Positions 4,604-9,780 of a DNA stretch of 9,780 nucleotides are shown one piece after another. The notes beneath the pieces were generated by a model that worked only from the letters and a program-made list of their open reading frames with translations, ran no database searches and was not told the origin of the DNA. The position numbers and the translations under genes are program-made. How positions within the stretch are numbered: position 1 is the first letter of the stretch; each line of letters opens with the position of its first letter. This DNA is from Thermococci archaeon (GTDB lineage: Archaea > Methanobacteriota_B > Thermococci > Thermococcales > Thermococcaceae), in the NCBI GenBank assembly GCA_003663695.1, contig QMUB01000021.1, forward strand, positions 1 through 9,780, given 5' to 3'.

Positions 4604-5968
4604 ATGAACGGTGAGTTGAGAAGGAGGATTTGGGCACTTGCATGGCCCGCAATACTCGCAAACATAAGCTCAACACTTGTCAACCTAGTGGACATGATAA
4701 TGGTTGGTCAGCTCGGCTCCCTCGCCATAGCAAGCGTTGGTCTAGGAGGACAGTTCTCGTGGTTCATGATGCCCGTTATGTTTGCCGTTTCAACTGGAAC
4801 CCTCGCTTTGGTGGCACGTTTTGTGGGAGCCAAAGATTTTGAAATGGCTGAGAGAGTGCTCGAACAGGGTATCTACCTCGCATTCCTCACAAGCATTCCG
4901 GTACTTTTTTTGGGGTTGGTGTGGGGAGATGACGCTCTCAGAATTATGGGAGCAAGTCAGGACGTGATAAACCTCGGCTACTCTTATATTCGAATATTCT
5001 TTTTGTTTTATCCGATAAACTTCATGGGCTTTGCGGCATATAGTGCTTTGAGGGGTGCGGGAGACACAAAAACTCCGATGATGCTTGGGATTTTAACCAA
5101 TGCAACCAATGTAATCCTGAATTATCTCCTCATATTCGGGAAGTTCGGTTTTCCGAGGATGGAGGTCAGAGGAGCCGCTCTCGCTTCCGGAATCTCCATA
5201 ACCATTGCATTTATGGTCGGTTTGGTGCTCTTCCTCAGAGGACACTTAGTTTTAAAACTAAAGCTGAATCTGCTGTTTGATGTTGACATCATAAAGCGTA
5301 TTCTAAAAATAGGAATCCCGGCAACCATAGAGAGGGCACTCTTCAGTTTCTACAATTTCATATACATAAGCATAGTGACGCGCTTTGGAACCATAGCCCT
5401 AGCAGCCCATCAGGTGGGCTTGAGGGTGGAGAGTATGGCATATATGCCCGCTTTTGGATTTAATGTCGCCACATCAGCCCTTGTGGGACAGAGCCTCGGT
5501 GCCAAGAAGCCGGAGGAAGCTGAAAAAGTCGTCTATGAATCCCTTAAGATGGTGTCCCTTTTCATGGGGATTATGGCGGTGGTGCTTATAGCCTTTCCAA
5601 AGTACCTCGTGATGCCATTCATAACAAGGAGCGATCCCAATTACGCGGAAGTGCTTCACCTGGCCGCGATATACCTCTTAATAGTGGGTATAAGTGAAGT
5701 ACCTTTGGGATGGATATTTGTTCTCGGCGGTGCTCTAAGGGGTGCGGGAGACACAAAAAGCCCCATGTACGTAACTGCCGTAAGTAAACTTCTCTTTAGG
5801 ATACTTCCTGCATATATCTTTGGATTTGGAATTAGCCTTTGGATTATTCATATCAAAGGGATGGGCGTTATAGCTGCATGGCTCGCAATGAGCCTTGAGA
5901 CTTTCACAAGCGCCGCGATGTTCTGGTGGCTGTTTAAGAGGGGAAAATGGAAGAGTATTAAAGTTTAG
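4604..5968 (+). CDS. MATE-family multidrug/cation antiporter
   Basis: A 454-residue, 12-helix exporter of the MATE family (MOP superfamily), close in length and pattern to the structurally known PfMATE of P. furiosus. Members expel cationic or amphipathic compounds across the cell membrane in exchange for H+ or Na+. Each half begins with the MATE pattern, and the duplicated motif ALRGAGDTK-P occurs at both lobe junctions (around residues 148-158 and 377-387). Numbering by spacing from PfMATE, the key N-lobe Asp41 is Asp30 (LVNLVDMIMVGQLG), Tyr139 is Tyr128 and Asn180 is Asn169, but Asp184 is replaced by Asn173. I chose ATG 4604 over the in-frame GTG at 4595 because AGTGAT forms the ribosome binding site. 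It has its own strong promoter and a leader inverted repeat, and no partner gene. Confidence 0.93.
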   Translation: MNGELRRRIWALAWPAILANISSTLVNLVDMIMVGQLGSLAIASVGLGGQFSWFMMPVMFAVSTGTLALVARFVGAKDFEMAERVLEQGIYLAFLTSIPVLFLGLVWGDDALRIMGASQDVINLGYSYIRIFFLFYPINFMGFAAYSALRGAGDTKTPMMLGILTNATNVILNYLLIFGKFGFPRMEVRGAALASGISITIAFMVGLVLFLRGHLVLKLKLNLLFDVDIIKRILKIGIPATIERALFSFYNFIYISIVTRFGTIALAAHQVGLRVESMAYMPAFGFNVATSALVGQSLGAKKPEEAEKVVYESLKMVSLFMGIMAVVLIAFPKYLVMPFITRSDPNYAEVLHLAAIYLLIVGISEVPLGWIFVLGGALRGAGDTKSPMYVTAVSKLLFRILPAYIFGFGISLWIIHIKGMGVIAAWLAMSLETFTSAAMFWWLFKRGKWKSIKV

Positions 5969-6182
5969 AATCAATGGAGAGGGAGTACCTTTTCCAGTGA
6001 GTATTCCGTAGAAATTGCCGGTTTCTTTGCATGATTTAGAGCAGGAAAAGGATATTTTCCACCAGCATAATTTCACGTTCATAAAGCATTTTTAGGGCAT
6101 AAAAGGAATTTTAGAAGCGAAATAGTTAAATACTGAAATGTGCGTAGAGAATTTAGGAAATTCTAAAAAGAGGTGGCTTTTT
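5969..6182. other. Intergenic region between MATE and branching enzyme
   Basis: There is no gene here. A perfect inverted repeat GGAAAA-GGATA-TTTTCC lies at 6044-6060 (6-bp arms, 5-nt spacer). It may end the MATE transcript or be a protein site. The promoter of the next gene lies at about 6124-6132. Confidence 0.4.
6124..6132 (+). promoter_or_regulatory. TATA box of the branching-enzyme gene
   Basis: AGTTAAATA with an upstream BRE-like GCGAAAT predicts a start near 6153, about 30 nt before the ATG at 6183. This excludes the upstream ATG at 6138, which would then lie outside the mRNA. I see no TATCAC-N5-GTGATA glycolytic-regulator motif here. Confidence 0.5.
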
Positions 6183-8123
6183 ATGGTTGAAGGATACTTT
6201 GGTCTGGTGCTGCATACACACATCCCATATGTAAGAAAGCACGGAAAATGGCCTTTCGGTGAGGAATGGCTATTTGAAGCGATATCTGAAACTTATCTGC
6301 CCCTTTTGATGGCTTTCGAAGAGCTCAGGGAGGAAGGGATAAACTTTGGAGTTACAATAGGCCTGACACCCATACTGATGGAGCAGCTAAATGATGAACA
6401 CATAAAAAGGGAGTTTGAGGCTTACATGGAAAGAAAACTCGAAGCCATGAAGGAGGATTTGACAAAATATGAGGGCGATCTTGGAAGTGCCGTCAGATAC
6501 ATGTATAATTACTTCAGCAAGGTCTATTCTCACTGGAAGAAGATAAAGGGCGACATATTGGGGGAACTCAAGAGGCTCCAGGATGAAGGATATATCGAGG
6601 TCATAGGGTCTGCCGCAACCCACGGCTATCTGCCCCTTCTGGATAGGGATGAAGCAATTGAGAGTCAGATAGCAAATGGTATTCTAACATATGAGAAATA
6701 CTTCGGAAGAAAGCCTAGAGGAATATGGCTCCCCGAGTGTGCCTACAGACCCGAGGGCTTCTGGCAAAGCCCGAGCAGTGGAGAGGTGGTTTGGAGAGAG
6801 GGACTGGAGAAGATTCTTCAGAAGTATGAGGTGGAATTCTTCTTCGTGGAGAGCCATTTGATAGATGAAGGGCCTGCAAGTTTTGGGTATGGACAGGTAA
6901 TTCCCGCAAAGAAGCCAAAATCAACTCTTAGACCCTACTTCATCAAAGGGACGAACATAGCGGTTTTCGGGAGAAATAGAGAGACGGGTCATCAAGTCTG
7001 GAGTGCAGATATGGGGTATCCAGGGGATTTCTGGTACAGGGAGTTCCACAAAAAAGCCCCCAAGAGTGGAGGACAGTACTGGAGGATAACATCAAAGGAC
7101 ATAGACATTGGTGCCAAAGAGCCCTATGTGCCTGAGAGAGCTATGGAGAGGGTCGAAGAACATTCAAAGCATTTTGTCAATCTGGTTAAGAAACTTTTGA
7201 GAGATTACGAGAAAGAACATGGAGAAAAGGGCATTGTGGTTGCTCCCTACGATACGGAACTCTACGGGCACTGGTGGTTCGAGGGCATTGAATGGATAAA
7301 GAAGGTGCTCAGACTGATGGAAGAGGAGGGAATCCGGAGTACAACAATCTCCGATTTTCTCAAGAATTACAGGGGACACAGATATGAGATTGAACTTCCG
7401 GAAGGTTCATGGGGAATGTATGGAACCCACTACACGTGGTGGAACTCCGAGGTGGAATGGATGTGGGAGCACATTCACCTGGCGGAGAGGAGAATGGTGG
7501 CACTCGCTTCAAACTATCTGGGAGAGGATGAATTTGGGGATAGGGTTCTTGAACAGCTTGGGAGAGAGCTTCTGCTCCTGGAGAGCAGTGACTGGCCTTT
7601 CCTAATAACTACAGGGCAGGCAAGATTTTATGGTAGAAAACGGCTCCTTGAGCATGCAAACTACTTCCACCGTCTCGCAAATTCCCTCGTAGAATACTTT
7701 AAAAAAGGAGAATTCAGGGAGAAGGAAGTTTTGGAAGCGGTTGAAGAAATTGATAATCCCTTCAACCCGATAAGGGTTGATGTCTATGTCAGCGAGGCAC
7801 CACCAGAAGTGCCCGAATACGTAAAGCCTCCGGAAATTCCCGTGGAAATAGGGGTTAAAGGGAACCACAAAACTCAGGTGGAAACATATCCCTTCATGGA
7901 AGGGTGGGAGGATAGCAGAGCAAGCAGACAGCTGGAACTCCAAGAGGAGAGTTTCGAGGAAAAACTCCTGAAGGTTAAAGGAATAGGACCGAAAAGTGTT
8001 GAAAAGTTAAAAAAAGCCGGAATAAGAAGCGTGGAAGACCTCAAAAATGCAGACTTAAAAGCTCTTGCCAAAAAAACCAGGATACCCCTGAAGAGGCTTA
8101 AAGCAGCTCTCAGAAAGCTTTGA
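6183..8123 (+). CDS. GH57 1,4-alpha-glucan branching enzyme
   Basis: A 646-residue cytoplasmic enzyme that makes alpha-1,6 branches in glycogen-type glucans. It reads as an orthologue of Thermococcus kodakarensis TK1436. GH57 motifs occur in order: HTH at residues 11-13 (VLHTHIPYVRKHGKWPFGEEW), TSAATHGYLPLL-like GSAATHGYLPLLDRDE, the nucleophile motif GIWLPECAYRPEG with Glu185, the loop SFGYG, RETGHQVWSADMGYPGDFWY, the acid/base motif APYDTELYGHWW with Asp357, and the C-domain LLLESSDWPFLITTGQA. A Pro/Glu-rich linker (about 545-590) leads to a C-terminal helix-hairpin-helix region (about 594-646, KVKGIGPKSVEKLKKAGI). The linker looks shorter than in TK1436. The in-frame ATG at 6138 is rejected: AGGTGG at 6171-6176 and homology both fit 6183. 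A T-run follows the stop. Confidence 0.96.
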   Translation: MVEGYFGLVLHTHIPYVRKHGKWPFGEEWLFEAISETYLPLLMAFEELREEGINFGVTIGLTPILMEQLNDEHIKREFEAYMERKLEAMKEDLTKYEGDLGSAVRYMYNYFSKVYSHWKKIKGDILGELKRLQDEGYIEVIGSAATHGYLPLLDRDEAIESQIANGILTYEKYFGRKPRGIWLPECAYRPEGFWQSPSSGEVVWREGLEKILQKYEVEFFFVESHLIDEGPASFGYGQVIPAKKPKSTLRPYFIKGTNIAVFGRNRETGHQVWSADMGYPGDFWYREFHKKAPKSGGQYWRITSKDIDIGAKEPYVPERAMERVEEHSKHFVNLVKKLLRDYEKEHGEKGIVVAPYDTELYGHWWFEGIEWIKKVLRLMEEEGIRSTTISDFLKNYRGHRYEIELPEGSWGMYGTHYTWWNSEVEWMWEHIHLAERRMVALASNYLGEDEFGDRVLEQLGRELLLLESSDWPFLITTGQARFYGRKRLLEHANYFHRLANSLVEYFKKGEFREKEVLEAVEEIDNPFNPIRVDVYVSEAPPEVPEYVKPPEIPVEIGVKGNHKTQVETYPFMEGWEDSRASRQLELQEESFEEKLLKVKGIGPKSVEKLKKAGIRSVEDLKNADLKALAKKTRIPLKRLKAALRKL

Positions 8124-8131
8124 TTTTCCCC

Positions 8132-8138
8132 TTTTTTT
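8132..8138 (+). terminator. T-tract terminator after the branching enzyme
   Basis: TTTTCCCC followed by seven T residues lies 9-15 bases after the stop codon. Archaeal RNA polymerase terminates at such T-runs without needing a hairpin. Confidence 0.55.
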
Positions 8139-8163
8139 ACCAGAGAAAAGAGCCTGCAAAAGG

Positions 8164-8171
8164 TTTATTTT
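8164..8171 (+). promoter_or_regulatory. Probable TATA box of the P-II gene
   Basis: GCAAAAGG followed by TTTATTTT (8164-8171) is a good BRE/TATA pair with a predicted start near 8191-8195 and a very short leader holding GGTGGT (8195-8200). A second TATA-like sequence, GTATATATT (8182-8190), lies too close to the ATG at 8204 unless a leaderless form is made. Confidence 0.45.
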
Positions 8172-8203
8172 GTTCCGGAGCGTATATATTGTATGGTGGT
8201 TCC

Positions 8204-8521
8204 ATGAAAAAAATTGAGGCAATTCTAAGGGAAGAGGATTTTGAAAAGATTAAAAAAGCTTTGAAGGAGGCTGGTTTTGTACCTCTAACCGCTTTTCCTG
8301 TTAAAGGCAGGGGCGTGCAGGGTGGGGTGCCTCCCTATGATATGCTCCCCAAAATAAAACTCGAAATCGTTGCGAAGGATGAGGATGTCCCCACTATAAT
8401 CGATATAATAGCCGAAAAAGCTAGGAGCGGAGCCCCCGGCGATGGAAAGATATTCATTCTACCTGTAGAAGAAGCAATAAGAATAAGAACGGGAGAAAGT
8501 GGGGATAAAGCGCTCTACTGA
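8204..8521 (+). CDS. P-II family signalling protein with a short T-loop
   Basis: A 105-residue P-II (GlnB/GlnK superfamily) trimer subunit that binds ATP/ADP and often 2-oxoglutarate to report nitrogen and energy state. It starts MKKIEAILREEDFEKIKKAL and carries the B-loop/C-terminal signatures GAPGDGKIFILPVEEAIRIR and TGE. Between VKG and LPK only about 12 residues remain (RGVQGGVPPYDM), about 8 fewer than in E. coli GlnB. The canonical modified Tyr51 region is missing, so control by uridylylation or adenylylation is not expected. No amtB, glnA or nif gene is adjacent; the neighbours are a branching enzyme and a DUF63 protein, so the target is unknown. ATG 8204 is chosen because GGTGGT lies at 8195-8200. 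Upstream in-frame codons back to 8120 overlap the previous gene's end and the promoter. Confidence 0.92.
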   Translation: MKKIEAILREEDFEKIKKALKEAGFVPLTAFPVKGRGVQGGVPPYDMLPKIKLEIVAKDEDVPTIIDIIAEKARSGAPGDGKIFILPVEEAIRIRTGESGDKALY

Positions 8522-8548
8522 TAACAACCCTTAGAAACATTTACCAAA

Positions 8549-8562
8549 ATGCTTATTAGCAT
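8549..8562. repeat. Short inverted repeat before the DUF63 gene
   Basis: ATGCT-TATT-AGCAT has perfect 5-bp arms and lies in the 69-base gap between the P-II and DUF63 genes, overlapping the AT-rich region that may serve as promoter (CTTATTAG or ATTTACC). It is short enough to be chance. Confidence 0.25.
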
Positions 8563-8590
8563 CCCCTTTAATCTTTTAGAGGTGGTGAGA

Positions 8591-9385
8591 ATGGAAATCA
8601 GTCAAGAGATTTATGATTTTCTTTGGAACTATTTTATAAGACCGATGTATACGAGAGAGGGTTACAATGCCTATAATACTCTACTCTACGGGTTTCTGCT
8701 GGGTTTGGGGATAATTCTGACCTACAATTATATAATCAAGAGGTTCAAAATAAGAGTGGATGAACGCTTGATTTATGCAGCCACTCCAATGATACTCTTC
8801 GGCTCAACAACGAGGGCACTTGTGGATGGAAAAGTTTTGGAACCAAATCCGCTGATCTTAACACCGGGGATCTTCTTCACAGCTTCTTTCCTCCTACTCC
8901 CCGCTTTTATAGCCGATGCCCGGCTAAAGACCTACCCAAAAATCTCTGCTTCATGGGGTTTATTACTCTCCTCCTATCCTCTCTACCTCTTTATAAGCCA
9001 CGCGGTGAGGCCCTATGCCTACGCCCTCACACTCCTTTACACCGCAATCTTTTCAATTCCAATCGTACTCTATTACAGATTCAAGCCATTTGACAGAGTG
9101 TTTTACATAGCTGCCCTCTCCCACATGTATGACCTGGCTTCCACAATAGTGGCAATCCACTATTACAACCATTATGAGGTTCACTGGATTGAAGGAATGC
9201 TTAATGAGCACTTCGGACCGTTCATACTATACCCGTGGAAGCTTTTAATTCTTGCAGCTGTTTATTACGGAGTAAAATATCTGGTTCCAGATGAAAATGA
9301 AAGGCGCTACTGGTATTTTGCCACATTTGTTTTGGGTTTAGGTCCGGGGGTTAGGGACCCGACACAGCTCACACTTGGGGCTTAA
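8591..9385 (+). CDS. DUF63-family integral membrane protein
   Basis: A 264-residue protein with about seven hydrophobic segments. It matches the archaeal DUF63 family (PF01889), whose function is unknown. Visible marks are the N-terminal FLWNYFIRPMYTREGYNAYN (about 10-29), a helix ending in YNYIIKRFKIRVDERLIYA, GSTTRALVDGKVLEPNPLIL (about 77-96) with a TPGIFF turn, a central AALSHMYDLASTIVAIHY segment with buried His and Asp, and a conserved-looking C-terminal GLGPGVRDPTQL (about 250-261). Charged residues inside predicted helices (SHMYD, TTRALVDG) hint at a polar site rather than a purely structural role, but this is inference. The in-frame ATG at 8549 is rejected in favour of 8591, which has GAGGTGGTGA just upstream. 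Length is normal for the family. Confidence 0.88.
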   Translation: MEISQEIYDFLWNYFIRPMYTREGYNAYNTLLYGFLLGLGIILTYNYIIKRFKIRVDERLIYAATPMILFGSTTRALVDGKVLEPNPLILTPGIFFTASFLLLPAFIADARLKTYPKISASWGLLLSSYPLYLFISHAVRPYAYALTLLYTAIFSIPIVLYYRFKPFDRVFYIAALSHMYDLASTIVAIHYYNHYEVHWIEGMLNEHFGPFILYPWKLLILAAVYYGVKYLVPDENERRYWYFATFVLGLGPGVRDPTQLTLGA

Positions 9386-9511
9386 GATTCAAACCGCCTT
9401 TCATTTTTATGCTCAATTTCAAAACTTAAGGATTTTTATACCGCAAATTACATAAATGTGCAATAGCTTAAATATTTTGTTCTTGTGTAAATAGCAGGGA
9501 AGCTGATAGTT
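9386..9511. promoter_or_regulatory. Intergenic region with two TATA candidates before the MinD-like gene
   Basis: A short T5 run at 9404-9408 may end the DUF63 transcript. TTTTTATA (9433-9440) and TTAAATAT (9468-9475) are both TATA-like on the plus strand. The second gives a start near 9497 and a 15-nt leader. The first gives a leader of about 50 nt. The ribosome binding site is weak (GCTGAT). Confidence 0.4.
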
Positions 9512-9780
9512 ATGAATGGGGTTGTTATTACAGGGAGGGGTGGTGCAGGAAAGACCACCCTCACATCTAACCTGGGAGTATATTTCGCAAAACAGAAGTA
9601 CAAAACCATAGTAATAGATGGTGACCTCTATCTGCCCAAGTTAGGGCTCCATTTCGGACTTGACAGACCTCCATACAACCTCCACAGGATTCTAATGGAG
9701 GAGGATCTGGATCCCGAAATGGCTGTTTATGAAGATAAATTAAGCAATTTGTTTATCCTTCCGGGAAGCACGAGGCTTTA
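9512..9780 (+). CDS. MinD/ParA-like ATPase, 5' part only
   Basis: The first 89 codons of a deviant-Walker P-loop ATPase of the MinD/ParA (SIMIBI) group; the gene runs off the right edge. The P-loop is GRGGAGKTT at residues 8-16, with Lys14 as the nucleotide-binding lysine. The 'signature' lysine expected just before the two glycines is Arg9 here. The switch I/Walker A' region IDGDLYLPKLGLHFG (35-49) contains the catalytic-type Asp38. LFILPGSTRLY near the end matches the start of the next conserved MinD strand. Such proteins form ATP-dependent dimers, often at membranes, for division-site or chromosome positioning; several archaeal paralogues have unknown jobs. The C-terminal amphipathic helix that would define MinD is not in the window. 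Start at ATG 9512 is supported by homology more than by its weak TGAT ribosome site. Confidence 0.88.
   Translation, partial: MNGVVITGRGGAGKTTLTSNLGVYFAKQKYKTIVIDGDLYLPKLGLHFGLDRPPYNLHRILMEEDLDPEMAVYEDKLSNLFILPGSTRL

Noticed and set aside
5735..6082. 115-codon minus-strand frame overlapping the MATE 3' end
   Set aside because: It is a shadow of the MATE coding frame. There is no ribosome binding site, and the sequence is low-complexity and unlike any family.
6138..6182. N-terminal extension of the branching enzyme from the ATG at 6138
   Set aside because: The AGGTGG site at 6171-6176 and alignment with the known Thermococcus enzyme both place the start at 6183. The predicted TATA box would put 6138 upstream of the transcript.
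8120..8203. N-terminal extension of the P-II protein
   Set aside because: The P-II family starts at MKKIEAI. The extension overlaps the upstream gene's stop, T-tract and the P-II promoter.
8549..8590. N-terminal extension of the DUF63 protein from ATG 8549
   Set aside because: It spans the GAGGTGGTGA ribosome binding site used for the ATG at 8591 and the likely promoter.

Overview
The window comes from a hyperthermophilic euryarchaeon of the order Thermococcales (Thermococcus, Pyrococcus or Palaeococcus type). The evidence is a Phr-type heat-shock regulator, archaeal ribosomal protein S17e, a GH57 branching enzyme with a C-terminal helix-hairpin-helix tail, a DUF63 membrane protein, GGTGG-type ribosome binding sites and archaeal BRE/TATA promoters. 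Outside the first 240 bases the DNA is moderately AT-rich. I cannot fix the species from sequence alone.

Layout. (1) Bases 1-265 hold no gene I can defend. They are about 60% G+C (about 66% over the first 120 bases) and fold on paper into a row of short GC hairpins. In a low-GC hyperthermophile this is the usual sign of a structured RNA, or of the end of a mobile element. (2) 386-2084: promoter, a small FUN14-family membrane protein, then a MOP-superfamily (Wzx-like) flippase. (3) 2074-3478: overlapping inverted repeats sit directly against a TATA box, followed by a tight three-gene cassette. It encodes a coiled-coil/winged-helix regulator, an acidic helical protein and a small basic protein. 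The last two share a GM-P--A-ELTK-Y motif, and I know of no assigned function. (4) 3507-4115: phr, the heat-shock repressor, with a palindrome at its predicted transcription start. Its stop codon overlaps that of rps17e on the other strand. (5) 4319-4603: a divergent intergenic region carrying promoters for rps17e (-) and a MATE exporter (+); the exporter's 5' leader is a perfect inverted repeat. (6) 6183-8123: GH57 alpha-glucan branching enzyme (glycogen-type storage). (7) 8204-8521: a stand-alone P-II signalling protein with a shortened T-loop. (8) 8591-9385: DUF63 integral membrane protein. (9) 9512 to the window end: the first 89 codons of a MinD/ParA-like ATPase.

The genes do not form one pathway. 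They are mostly core Thermococcales genes: envelope transport (flippase, MATE, FUN14, DUF63), stress control (Phr), translation (S17e), carbon storage (branching enzyme) and nitrogen/energy sensing (P-II). The least understood parts are the structured block at the left edge and the wHTH cassette with its putative operator. All identifications come from reading the sequence and from memory of families; no database search was run.
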